This document shows, piece after piece, positions 10,301 through 19,000 of a DNA stretch of 64,000 nucleotides. The position numbers and the translations under genes were made by a program. The notes under the pieces are model-generated. The model made no database searches. It was not told the origin of the DNA and saw only the letters and a program-made list of their open reading frames with translations. Each line of letters starts with the position of its first letter. The first letter of the stretch is position 1. This stretch comes from Saprospiraceae bacterium (GTDB lineage Bacteria; Bacteroidota; Bacteroidia; Chitinophagales; Saprospiraceae), in contig JADJNF010000007.1 in the NCBI GenBank assembly GCA_016714445.1, positions 1-64,000 of the forward strand. The letters are read 5' to 3'.

Positions 10301-13214
10301 TCGATTCAGCAATCCTGATAATGTTTTATTTACCTACAGCAATCTGGGCATCAATCCGGCTGTTGACTCAGACGTGACCGAAACACCTACCGGAAGCACA
10401 GCAATCATTAATCTGGCAGGTGGCCAAAATATAACAGGAGTCAATGCAGGATATGTTGGATTTTCATCAATCGGTGATTTTGTCTGGGTGGATGCCAATG
10501 AAAATGGTATTCAGGATGCGGATGAAGACGGTCTAAATGGAATTAAAATAAAACTGTATAATCAGGCCGGAATACTCATTGACTCTACTACATCGCAGTT
10601 TCAAATGAGTACAGGAATTTCAGGCTACTACGTTTTTGACAACTTGCCATTTGGACAGTATTTTGTTGAATTTTCACTCCCGAACAACTTTATGTTTACC
10701 AATGCACTTCAGGGAAATGAAATTTCTGATTCTGATATCGAAAATAAGGATTTAGGTCGCACCAGTCTCGTAAATCTTTTCCCAAATCAAAATCGGACTG
10801 ATATAGATGGCGGTTATATCCTTGTAGCTCCGGTGACCGGTAGTATTCGCGGACTTGTATGGCAGGATGCCGATAATAATAAATTGAGAGGCAATAATGA
10901 GGTGATATTATCCGGCATTGAGGTTACTTTGTTTGATCTGAATGGAAATCTAATAGCCAATCAAACATCTGCATCGGATGGTACGTATATGTTTACGGAT
11001 ATCCCTTTTGGCGATTATTATATCAAAGTGCCTGTCCTTTCTGATAAAGTATTTGTCCTTTATTCAGGGCAATCCGTACCTTTCGACAGCGATATTACCA
11101 ACGATTTTGGCCAGGGAAGTAGTAGGATTCTCAATTTGTTTCCCGGCGCAACCATAGCTGACGTAGATCTGGGATATGCCCAAAAAATAACCATTGGCGA
11201 TTTTGTCTGGGATGACTTGAATAACAATGGGCTGCAGGACACAGATGAGCCAGGCATAGCCAATGTGGAAGTAAGGCTTATCAATGAAGCAGCCGTCACT
11301 CAACAAACGGTAACAACCAACGCGGAAGGAAAATATATATTCAATAATGTTGCTGTAGGAAAATATACTATTTCATTTGGAAATCTGAGTGATTATATAT
11401 TTGCATCCAACAACAGCGCTGACAATAATAAAAATAGCAAACCAGATTCGAAAACCGGAAGAACAGACTTACTTGATTTTACAGTCCAGCAGGTCTATAC
11501 TAATATCGATGCAGGGTATGTGAGGCCCGGCAAAATTGGAGATATGGTCTGGCTTGATCTCAATGGAAACGGATTCTTCCAGGCCGGAGAACCAGGTATT
11601 TCAAACATAAAAGTGAAACTTTTTACAAATACGGGAATACTGGTGGATAGTACTGTTACTAGCAATCAACCCGGAGGTGAATTTGTTGGTTTTTATCAGT
11701 TTGTGAAAGTAAGACCAGGCAGCTACTACATAAAATTTGAAATACCATCCAATTACCTGCTTTCTCCACCATTTGTCGGTGGAGCAGATGCAGACAGTAA
11801 TATCAGTGGTGCCAATGGTCCACTAACCACTGATATATTTTCGGTAGGTGTCGGCCAAACCATCTTTAACATTGATGCAGCGGCATATCTACCTGCTGAA
11901 TTGGGAGATAGGGTGTGGAATGACATCAATAAAAACGGAACTCAGGATGCAGGCGAGCCCGGAGTGCCTGATGTAACAGTCAGATTATTTACCCAAACAG
12001 GACAGTTACTGGGTACTACAGTTACGAATGCGCAGGGATTGTATTTTTTCAATGGATTGCGACAAAGATTGTACTACCTACAGTTCAGCATACCGGATGG
12101 TTTTGAGTTTACCGAACAAAATGCTTCTGGAAATAATGGGACCGACAGCGATGTAGATGAAACGGGTACCACACCATTGATCTCACTTGCCCATGGTACA
12201 GTCTTACTTGATATAGATGCAGGAATTCATGTCACAAACGCAAATTTACTGATGGGCAATGTATGGAATGACAAAAACCAAGACGGAATACGCAATGATG
12301 GTGAGTCATTAATGAAGGACATAAAAGTGTATCTTAAAAATGCTGATCAGCAAATTATTGGATACACTACGACCAATCATGCAGGCATGTATTGTTTGTC
12401 TACTGAGTTGATGGGTGAACATTATGTAACCGTAGAAGCGCCGGAAAACCATGTTTTTACAGATAAACATGCAGGTACAAATCCCGATATGGACTCAGAT
12501 GTGGATGATCTTGGCGCATCAGATATGGTCATGCTTGATCCTTCTTATATCATGAAATACGTGGATGCAGGTATCTTCTATAAAATTAGCGCCAGTATTA
12601 ATGGTATTGTCTGGAAAGACAATAACAACAATGGACTAAGGGATGAAAATGACGGCACCTTAAGCGATGTTGTCATATTTATTTTCAAAAAATCAGGAAT
12701 ATTTGTTAAATCCACAAAATCTAATCAGGATGGTACATTTACACTCAAAAATCTGGATGCAGGTCAGTATTATTGTTTGCTGCCGGAATATGATGAACTC
12801 GATTTTGTGTTATTTACTGGTCAGAATCAGGACAAAGACAGTGAAATTACAAATCAATATGGTATAGGAACTTCCCGATTAATTACTGTGGAAGCAGGAT
12901 CACCAGTGACAAATTTCGACTTCGGATATAAGGATGCCGAGGGTTTAAAACAAAACGATGATGTCTTTAAAAAAGAACTGTCGGTCTATCCTAATCCAAC
13001 CCTGTACAACATACAAGTGAAAATACCCGGTGAAGTCACAGCCTCAGATTATTACATAGTAAATGCTTTTGGTTCGATAGTCAGGGATGGAAAGTTGTCC
13101 GGAAATGCAGGCAACATTGATATAGAAAATCTTCCTCCCGGCAAATATTCTTTGCACATTGTAAACGGCAAACAAAAATGGGCTAAAACATTTATGAAAA
13201 TAGAAAACAGATAA
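4392..13214 (+). CDS. Giant SdrD-type repeat adhesin with T9SS C-terminal sorting domain
   Basis: A 2940-residue secreted protein. Residues 1-28 are a signal peptide, and about 30-300 form a unique N-terminal region. Twenty-two tandem SdrD/Cna-B-like beta-sandwich repeats of about 105-125 residues fill about 300-2860. Each opens with a variant of GDFVWEDLNGNGIQD followed by EPG; the DxNxNGxxD part is the likely Ca2+ loop. Each also carries a Y-x-F-x-x-L-x-P-G-x-Y motif. The last ~75 residues, from VYPNPTLYN, are a type A T9SS sorting domain. The protein should cross the outer membrane by T9SS and be surface-attached or released. An adhesin or stalk role is inferred. Repeats 15, 17, 21 and 22 are the most divergent. 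A terminator follows at 13412. Confidence 0.93.
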   Translation: MKLTLQCVLTQGIMTLIINILIISSLNSQNFSVCPIGVGTEPTNKTEIRSTSFVNEIFDPNFVKWTNLKNVMIADDKKADIVLSDIMRSRKMMGNNLKFQIPAGATINGITLMLEGQSSMYQNIDEVEILLLDQEGEPKGQNKKNTAKLQKAWGQGPNGSDRTWMYGSATDSWGADWTPQEINNENFGYQIQIRNIERNPIQIAIDQISIIVHYTPAYSFCDDKCLTFYIDKYEQYGSYIWDYPEGFNMVSASFTNQTIDLKITTAPYGVHKICVDVFDYNGQYVETCCRNFLYQDCTSSEIKGIAWLDLNNNKLRDGGEGILSNVPLILFTESHTPVDTLLTDDFGKYHFKKLPPGNYYIKAPFFNDKQMVLFNPSDPSRNSDITNQYGLGTTSLIAAEIGQCVENIDFGYTPLVSIGDFVWLDKNYNGLQDAGEPGIKDVKVKLCLQNGAVVDSTVTDIAGRYTFQNYPANKYILKFDIPADFKPTYMNGASVNTNSKIDASGKTQVLNLITSGYRDNVDAGFYQTAKIGDQVWEDKNGNGIFNFDEPLLSGVPVKLSGTAGNGQNVDIQTITDTLGKYSFNVNPGVYTITFTPTQGYTFTLANFGDDDKDSDAVDGKISDISVMSGDLLLDFDAGLYRPGSLSNFVWIDDNGDGIQNINETGLEGVKVSLVELVRDEIVSIGMRITDINGYYIFDNLKPGVYRLLFELPNGYQFTSVNVGNDDTKDSDVTNGLIDNIMLMSGENNDTYDAGLFRYASVGDYVWEDSNANGIQEPGEHGKENVTIRLNGISGSGETISLTTVTDSDGEYIFTNLAPGVYSLSADVPSGFSFSASDQGSDDTKDSDGIEGVVTNIVITSSNENMSVDFGMYSTATLGDLVWEDMNGNGIFDTNEPGLAGIKLNITGTTGAGISVSNSFTTDANGKYNFTNLVPGVYNVELEVPAGYNFSAANRGTDDSIDSDFSNGVVTNITLRSGENLLLVDGGLFRFSSLGDFIWDDLNANGVQDLNEPGLASIQVLITGTNGIGESITSSFVTSENGFYEFDQLEPGTYNLVFNAPDEFKPTIANNNFNDQIDSDPVNGSISDINILSGTVISHLDAGFYQNGQIGNFVWEDINGNGIQDTGEPGLFSVQILLSGTDGTGQNVSKNTLSDASGQYKFENLVPGNYTLMFVLPSNYSFTTPDQGPDENLDSDVSGNTIQNIMLRSGQDMQNMDAGAFIKGTIGDFVWEDINGNGIQDPDEQGIEGIKVDLQGNTGSGLQVNLTVNTDQNGRYIFDQLMPGIYSIVITKPDGYQFSPSDFAGDDDKDSDGTEGVVNGILINSNTIITNIDFGLTGGINIGDFVWEDLNTNGIQDIDEPGIPDINITLQGTTSAGISIFTTIFTDADGQYLFANVNPGNYTLTFDLPSGYLPTRALVGIDPEKDSNLSENMNSFGFTIDNNISDLSLDVGLVRLGSIGDLVWEDLNCNGIRETGEPGVAGVVISIEGVDLFSSIIQDTTITDDNGNYLFPNLKPGLYVVTFNIPEGYEFSAAMINIANLKSGENLLHLDAPLFRRATLGDYVWNDINENGIQETGEPGMEGIKVTLTGILSNETVQQETTTDAEGSYIFDLLKPGTYSLAFEIPDGYVATSQNTGTTTEDDSDIDDDGSVIDIVLLSNQNRTDIDAGLSNIGTASIGDFVWEDLNGNGIQDTGEPGIAGVRVRLEGTAINGSIVSGETITNGNGRYIFNNLFAGEYTVTFIKPSTYEFTSNSQPDDETNSDPDPVTGKTEQFTILSGSVNTDIDAGLFRYASLGDFVWNDLNKNGLQDAGEPGVAGVNLRLVDQNDLVIATLTTGNFGFYFFSNIAPGTYRVEADLPDGFMLTDVDLTNNLLNSDFYSQSGKITTEAIDIASNNIIFSVDLGLITSAGSISGSTWNDTNGDGILGNGEALLDSIIVYLLNISGDTLAVDTTNAEGFYSFENLPSGQYVIRFSNPDNVLFTYSNLGINPAVDSDVTETPTGSTAIINLAGGQNITGVNAGYVGFSSIGDFVWVDANENGIQDADEDGLNGIKIKLYNQAGILIDSTTSQFQMSTGISGYYVFDNLPFGQYFVEFSLPNNFMFTNALQGNEISDSDIENKDLGRTSLVNLFPNQNRTDIDGGYILVAPVTGSIRGLVWQDADNNKLRGNNEVILSGIEVTLFDLNGNLIANQTSASDGTYMFTDIPFGDYYIKVPVLSDKVFVLYSGQSVPFDSDITNDFGQGSSRILNLFPGATIADVDLGYAQKITIGDFVWDDLNNNGLQDTDEPGIANVEVRLINEAAVTQQTVTTNAEGKYIFNNVAVGKYTISFGNLSDYIFASNNSADNNKNSKPDSKTGRTDLLDFTVQQVYTNIDAGYVRPGKIGDMVWLDLNGNGFFQAGEPGISNIKVKLFTNTGILVDSTVTSNQPGGEFVGFYQFVKVRPGSYYIKFEIPSNYLLSPPFVGGADADSNISGANGPLTTDIFSVGVGQTIFNIDAAAYLPAELGDRVWNDINKNGTQDAGEPGVPDVTVRLFTQTGQLLGTTVTNAQGLYFFNGLRQRLYYLQFSIPDGFEFTEQNASGNNGTDSDVDETGTTPLISLAHGTVLLDIDAGIHVTNANLLMGNVWNDKNQDGIRNDGESLMKDIKVYLKNADQQIIGYTTTNHAGMYCLSTELMGEHYVTVEAPENHVFTDKHAGTNPDMDSDVDDLGASDMVMLDPSYIMKYVDAGIFYKISASINGIVWKDNNNNGLRDENDGTLSDVVIFIFKKSGIFVKSTKSNQDGTFTLKNLDAGQYYCLLPEYDELDFVLFTGQNQDKDSEITNQYGIGTSRLITVEAGSPVTNFDFGYKDAEGLKQNDDVFKKELSVYPNPTLYNIQVKIPGEVTASDYYIVNAFGSIVRDGKLSGNAGNIDIENLPPGKYSLHIVNGKQKWAKTFMKIENR

Positions 13215-13313
13215 TAAAGAAAATTTAGATTGAGTTTGGTTAATAGAGTATGTTTAAAATTCCATCATTTGTCTACAAGCACCTATTTCAATTTATACGG
13301 CGTTATATTTTTC

Positions 13314-13334
13314 GTCGTAACTTCCGGCTACGAC
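13314..13334. repeat. Small inverted repeat in the 3' intergenic region
   Basis: GTCGTA and TACGAC face each other across nine bases, about 100 bases after the adhesin stop. The role is unknown; it may be a minor mRNA 3' structure ahead of the terminator. Confidence 0.3.
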
Positions 13335-13411
13335 TGCAAAATATGCCTTGTCTAAATTTAAATTTGCTCGCTTTCGCTCAAACATGAAAATTTAAAGATA
13401 CTCCTAAAAGA

Positions 13412-13447
13412 AAAGGCGGTCCAATAGTGGATCGCCTTTCTTTTTTT
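13412..13447 (+). terminator. Rho-independent terminator of the giant adhesin gene
   Basis: AAAGGCGGTCC pairs with GGATCGCCTTT (11 pairs with one G-T) around a six-base loop and is followed by a run of seven T. It lies 25 bases before the end of the convergent bacilliredoxin gene and has A-rich DNA on the other side, so it may work in both directions. Confidence 0.85.
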
Positions 13448-13471
13448 GAATATTTTATATATTTTGGCCTA

Positions 13472-13885
13472 TCAGCAATACATCTCAAACGCATGCTCCA
13501 AATTGTTGGCAATGGTTTGTGCGGAATTTCCTTCTATGTGTCTTCGTTCCAGCATATGTACAAGTCTCCCATCCTTAAACAATGCGATCGATGGTGAAGA
13601 TGGAGGGTAAGGCAACAAATATTCTCTGGCTTTTTCCACGGCATCTTTATCTACACCGGCAAATACTGTCACTAAATGATCAGGCTTTTTACCTTTGGTA
13701 ATGGCCATTTTTGCACCGGGTCTGGCATTGGCGGCAGCACAACCGCAGACAGAGTTTACTACCAGAAGTACGGTTCCTTCTTTTTTGTCAAGTACATCTG
13801 AAACTTCTTCTGGGCTGGACAATCCTTCAAAACCGAAGTCAGTCAGATCCCGGGCTATCGGAGTGGTTAATTCTATTGGATACAT
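13472..13885 (-). CDS. BrxA/BrxB family bacilliredoxin
   Basis: A 137-residue thioredoxin-fold protein matching the YphP/BrxA family along its length. The N-terminus MYPIELT is typical. The redox motif is Cys47-Gly-Cys49 in NSVCGCAAANARPG, and the cis-Pro region is YPPSSPS. In Firmicutes these proteins remove bacillithiol from S-bacillithiolated proteins; Bacteroidota homologues are assumed to act in thiol disulfide exchange in the cytoplasm. It stands alone and converges with the giant adhesin gene. The next gene upstream on the same strand starts 1.7 kb away. Confidence 0.9.
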   Translation of the reverse strand: MYPIELTTPIARDLTDFGFEGLSSPEEVSDVLDKKEGTVLLVVNSVCGCAAANARPGAKMAITKGKKPDHLVTVFAGVDKDAVEKAREYLLPYPPSSPSIALFKDGRLVHMLERRHIEGNSAQTIANNLEHAFEMYC

Positions 13886-14108
13886 GTTTACTTTTTATTT
13901 TTATTATCAAACGAAACAACAGCAAGTACAGGAATGTTTACAGCTCTTTGTTTTTTAGCACTTGTTTACATAAAAAATTAAGCACTATAAAAAGCTAAGC
14001 ATAATAAACTGGCGGACAAATTACTTGCCGGCAATGGTAAACGTTTTCTTTTCTTAATGGACCACATTTTTCAATGCGTAATTCTACATTCGTAATTTAG
14101 ATAAATAT

Positions 14109-15602
14109 TCAGAATTTGCCTGCCAGCCAGGGTTTAATGTCCAGATATAACATGGATCTCTGTTCAAATTTATCTTCTTCCAACTTGCTCAGATCTTCGT
14201 AAAATCCTTTTATGTATTTTTTTCTGTCATGCATCGGCAGTTTCACTATCTTCTGGAAAAATTTAATGATGGACTCCTGAAGTTTATTTTTTTCCTGCAT
14301 TTTGGCAAAAAACATCTTTGCCCCTTTGACCAAATATTCCATAATTTCATAATTTCCGGCATCATAGTGTGCCATAAGAAACATCAGTTGGCTGTAGCCC
14401 TGTATATCTTCACGCAACGAACCTACTTCCATCTGAAATATCTGATTGAGATATTTTATCGCCGTGTCATTGTCTCCTGCCATGAGATGCATCCACGCTA
14501 TTTTGAAGTAAAATACCAGGATACGATGTGCATCCAACTTGGATTTATATCGCTGTATGCGCTTAAGCGTAGCCGGAATTATTTTAAGTCCTTCGTTGTA
14601 TTTTTCGTGCAGAAAGTATTTATTCAATCTTCCATAATGTACATACAGAAATGAAATGATCTGGGAGTTATTATTAAAATGCGCATAATTGCTATCCCGA
14701 TAATTTTCCAGTTCATCCAGGTATTTGTCATATTTGTCCTTAAGTCTGAGGTTGTACGCACAGGTGAGTATGTAATGATACCCGCGCATGTATAAGTCAG
14801 GATCTTCTGAAATGAGATCGGGGGACTGCTGAAAAAGATTTACCCAGTTTTCGGCATATATAAGACAATTTTCAAAATCCAGAATTATATAATAATACCA
14901 AACCAATGACTGATACAAGTATATTTTTTCATGATAGGTCAGGTTTTCTTTTTTATGATAATCCTTGACCCATTGGTATTCCCGAACAAATTTTTCGAGT
15001 TCATCCTGATTTTTTACATGCCCGTTTTTTATATAATGGCTGTGCAGGAGTATCCGGATATTCGACAGTTTGGCTGTGCTATCGATAATTTTAATTTTTT
15101 CTTCACTTTTTGCAATCAGGTCAGGTACTATGTCCGGTCCGCTGCGGGTGATGTGACGTGATTCAATATTTTTTTCTGTCTCCAGAATAGCCAGATACAG
15201 CAGATCATTGTTGGATTTATCCGCCAGAATTTTTGCTTTATCCAGAATTTTGAGTGATTGCAGATATAGACCTTTACCATATAGTATATCCACATAATCA
15301 AGATATTCTCTTACCTGAATGTCGGTTTTTTTCTGAATATGAATCATCCTGAGACTGGTCATCAGTTGTTTGTAGAGATGGCGCTTCAGATTCGAGTACT
15401 GGACTTTATCTATACCCTTTAATTTCGTGAGTATCTGATGATCATTCAGTTCTTTTTGTTTGTCCATCAATTCGAAAAGCTGAATGTATTTCAGGGAGTC
15501 TGCTTCCTGAATTCTTGTAGAATAGAAAGTAAAATTTCTTTTTTCTGCTTTTGTCAGCGATTTTACCAATTGGAACAACTGATCAGACTGCGAAATGGCC
15601 AT
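14109..15602 (-). CDS. Large all-helical protein of unknown function (TPR-like)
   Basis: About 497 residues with no signal peptide or membrane segment. It is rich in Leu, Tyr, Lys and Asp arranged in helix-turn-helix pairs, for example around LYLQSLKILDKAKILADKS and LAGDNDTAIKYLNQIFQ, which resemble TPR units. The opening QLVKSLTKAEKRNF recurs, from memory, in uncharacterised Bacteroidota proteins. No catalytic motif was seen. It is probably a cytoplasmic scaffold or helical-repeat protein; its partner is unknown. ATG 15602 (MAISQSDQLF) is preferred over ATG 15626, which adds eight residues that look unlike a protein start. The upstream DNA carries one copy of a sequence also found before gltB. 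Confidence 0.75.
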   Translation of the reverse strand: MAISQSDQLFQLVKSLTKAEKRNFTFYSTRIQEADSLKYIQLFELMDKQKELNDHQILTKLKGIDKVQYSNLKRHLYKQLMTSLRMIHIQKKTDIQVREYLDYVDILYGKGLYLQSLKILDKAKILADKSNNDLLYLAILETEKNIESRHITRSGPDIVPDLIAKSEEKIKIIDSTAKLSNIRILLHSHYIKNGHVKNQDELEKFVREYQWVKDYHKKENLTYHEKIYLYQSLVWYYYIILDFENCLIYAENWVNLFQQSPDLISEDPDLYMRGYHYILTCAYNLRLKDKYDKYLDELENYRDSNYAHFNNNSQIISFLYVHYGRLNKYFLHEKYNEGLKIIPATLKRIQRYKSKLDAHRILVFYFKIAWMHLMAGDNDTAIKYLNQIFQMEVGSLREDIQGYSQLMFLMAHYDAGNYEIMEYLVKGAKMFFAKMQEKNKLQESIIKFFQKIVKLPMHDRKKYIKGFYEDLSKLEEDKFEQRSMLYLDIKPWLAGKF

Positions 15603-15624
15603 AACATGATTTTTTAATATAAGC

Positions 15625-15755
15625 AACTGAAATTCAGCTATGTATCTCCCTTTTTATTTAACTGAAAATAACAATTTCTTTTCATTTGTATGGAAAGGTA
15701 AGGTAAATGTAATATAAAAAAGAAGAGTTTTCACTGATTTGCCCCATTAAAATTT
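15625..15755 (+). repeat. Diverged ~130-bp repeat, copy 1 (second copy at 27829-27960)
   Basis: Aligned by eye to 27829-27960 in the same orientation, at roughly 75% identity with very few gaps. The best core is CTTTTTAT-x-TAACTGAA-x-ATAACAATTTC-x-TTTCATTTGTAT. It is upstream of the minus-strand helical protein gene here and upstream of plus-strand gltB there, so it sits in opposite orientation to the two genes. Confidence 0.75.
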
Positions 15756-16026
15756 TAAATAGAGATATAATAACATACTTTTCTTCCATGAACTCAAAAA
15801 CTACAGGCATATCAAATTTAAAATTTTCATAAGAGAGTCTACTAAGAAAAGTATATTTTTTCCAAAGATATCCAAAAAATCAAAAAATATCGAATTTCAA
15901 ACAGTTACTAATCATTGCTTTTTAAACCTTAATTCCTATGATGTTTAGCTGCAATTCTTCCTTTTTGACTGTTCGGGTGGGATCACTATTTTAATCATTC
16001 GTTTCTGGTATGCCTAGATTTAGATA

Positions 16027-16057
16027 TTGTATGGAAGTTTGTTTGAACCTAAGTTTG
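16027..16057 (+). promoter_or_regulatory. Promoter of the S74 surface protein gene
   Basis: TTG at 16027-16029 and TAAGTTTG at 16050-16057 are separated by 20 bases, fitting the Bacteroidota -33/-7 arrangement. The ATG follows 27 bases later. Confidence 0.55.
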
Positions 16058-16084
16058 TGCATTCTTAATTACAAATAGCTTCGT

Positions 16085-19000
16085 ATGAAATTTTTAAATC
16101 TATGTATATTTTTGGTAATCGTTCATTTTCAACTCAAATCACAAAATAATAATGTAGGTATAGGTACGCTTAACCCGGATCCAAGTGCAGTATTAGATTT
16201 GACTGCAAATGACAAAGGATTGCTTTTACCAAGACTTACTTCCGTACAAAGATGTGCATTGCCCAATCCGAGTATGGGATTGTTGATTTATGACATTGAT
16301 TCGTTGTCTTTGTTTGTTTTCAGCGGTTCGCCACTGCGATGGAAATCATTAAAAATGAATGAAGGAAGTACTCAGACTCAATGGTACAGAGATCAGGACA
16401 ATGATGGTTTTGGTGATGTTTCTGTTAGCATTTTATCTTGTGATAAACCGATGGGTTATGTTGAAAATAGTATAGATTGTGATGACTTAGATGTAACGAA
16501 ATATCTAGGAGCAGTAGAAATTTGTGATGGTATAGATAATGATTGTGACGGCCAAAATGATGAAGATTTTAATTTAGCAACAAATCTTAACAATTGTGGA
16601 AATTGTGGTCAAGTTTGTTTTATTTCCAATGCACAGGTTCAATGTATCTCAGGGGTTTGTACATTTATAGGGTGTCAAATAGGCTATGTAGATGCGAACA
16701 ATAATTTATCAGATGGTTGTGAGGTTAATTTAGATGTTCAGCAGAAATGTTTTATTGATGGAGTATTATACAACAAGAACCAACAAAATCCATCTAACCC
16801 TTGCCAAATTTGTTTGCCTTCAGAAAGCACTTCTATTTGGTCTTTTACTTTGGTTTGTACCAATTTACATAGCGTGCCCAGGTGGGATGGAAGTAAGCTA
16901 CTTAATGGCAATATAATGGATAATGGAACAGAAACATCTATAGGTACTGAACCAGTCCTCGGACAAAAACTCACTGTAGCAGGAAAAACTACTACTGTAG
17001 ATCTACAGATGACTAATGGCGCATCAAGTGGCCTTGTGCTTCAGTCAGATGCTAACGGTAATGCTAGCTGGATAAATCCAACTACACTATCCATAACAGA
17101 AGTTGATCCACAAGTGGCATCATCTCTTTCAGGAAGCATACCGAGATGGAATGGTACTACACTTTCAGATGGCACTATTCAGGATGATGCTACCAATGTA
17201 GGTATAGGTACGGCTCCAGTAATAAATCAAAAACTTACCATAGCGGGTAAAACGACCACTACTAATCTACAGATGACTAATGGCGCATCAAGTGGACTTG
17301 TGCTTCAGTCAGATGCTAATGGTAATGCTAGCTGGATAAATCCAACTACATTATCCATAACAGAAGTTGATCCAGAAGTGGCATCATCTCTTTCAGGAAG
17401 CATACCGAGATGGAATGGTACTACACTTTCAGATGGCACTATTCAGGATGATGCTACCAATGTAGGTATAGGTACAGCTCCAGTAATAAATCAAAAACTT
17501 ACCATAGCGGGTAATGATGCCAACGGAAATGGCACGTGGGTAAATGCAAATTCGCTGACAATTACCGAAACCGACCCTCAGGTTTCTTCTTCCGCTACAA
17601 ATACAATTCCAAGATGGAACGGAACAGCACTTGCCGATGGTATAATCCAGGACAATGCCACCAACGTAGGTATCGGTATTGCTCCCATAGTAAACCAAAA
17701 ACTCACAGTAGCAGGAAAAACTACTACGACCAATTTACAAATGACCACCGGCGCTGCCAATGGATTGGTGATGCAATCTGATGCCAACGGAAATGGCACA
17801 TGGGTCAATGCCAATACCCTTGCTATCAACAATTTGTACAACACCAGCGGTACACTGTCTTCTTCTCGCACCATTACGCAAGCAAGCAATGCTTTAAACA
17901 TTGCTAACAATGGAACTCAAAATACAACCATCAATTTGACATCGACTGGTGACTTTGATATCCAGGATAATGGCACGAGTGCTTTTTTTGTAAGGGACAA
18001 TGGTAAGGTAGGAATAAATACAAATGCTCCGGTAGCGCATCTGCATGTAAAGGACAGTAGTGTGGTTTTTTCTGGCTTAAATATATTACCTGCTTTGCCT
18101 GGTAATCCTCCGGTAAGCGGAGCAGGAACCCGTATGATGTGGTATCCTGACAAAGCAGCTTTCAGATCTGGAACAGTGACAGGTGTAGAGTGGGATAAAG
18201 CAAATGTTGGAGACCATTCCATTGCTATGGGGTTTAATACTATTGCATCTGGACTTTCATCTACTGCTATGGGGATTACTACTATTGCAACAGGGGATCA
18301 TTCTACTGCTATGGGTGCTATAACAGTTGCATCAGGGAATTTTTCCTATGCTGCGGGACTTTTTGCAACTGCATCTGGGGCTATTTCTACTGCAATAGGA
18401 AATAATACAACTGCATCCGGGGATAATTCTACCGCAATTGGAAATAATACATCAGCAAAAGCACGCGGTTCTTTAGCTATTGGAAATTATAACGATCCGA
18501 TATCAACCAGCTCTGAGACGTCCAATGTCACGACAGATCCTGTTTTTATCATTGGAAATGGGACATCGGATAATGACAGAAAAAATGCCATTACCATTTT
18601 AAAAAATGCAAAAACGGGGATCAACACTTCGGCACCCTTGGCAGGATTGCATATCAAAGGGGTGGAGGCTTCTTTTGATTCCCACATCAGATTGGAAACT
18701 GCCGGTGGCGGGGAATATGGTAATATTCTATACGATGGCAATATGAAATTCCGCAACTTCGGAGCAGATGATGAATATCAATGGCGCAATAGTGCCAGTA
18801 GTATTCGCATGCGACTTTTTGATAATGGTGATCTGACTATTGCAGGTACCCTGACTACAGGAAGTGATGCTCGTCTAAAAAAAGATATAAAACCGATAAA
18901 CAATGCATTGTCTGTCATTTCCGGTATTAATGGATATACTTATCAATGGGTGGATGAAAGTCGAGGATCGCTACTACAGTCAGGTGTTATCGCTCAGGAG

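Larger units (their letters stand above)
15603..16084. other. Intergenic region between divergent genes, about 480 bp
   Basis: AT-rich DNA that must hold the promoters of the helical protein (minus) and the S74 protein (plus). It contains a repeat copy at 15625-15755 and a well-spaced plus-strand promoter at 16027-16057. No gene was seen. Confidence 0.6.
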
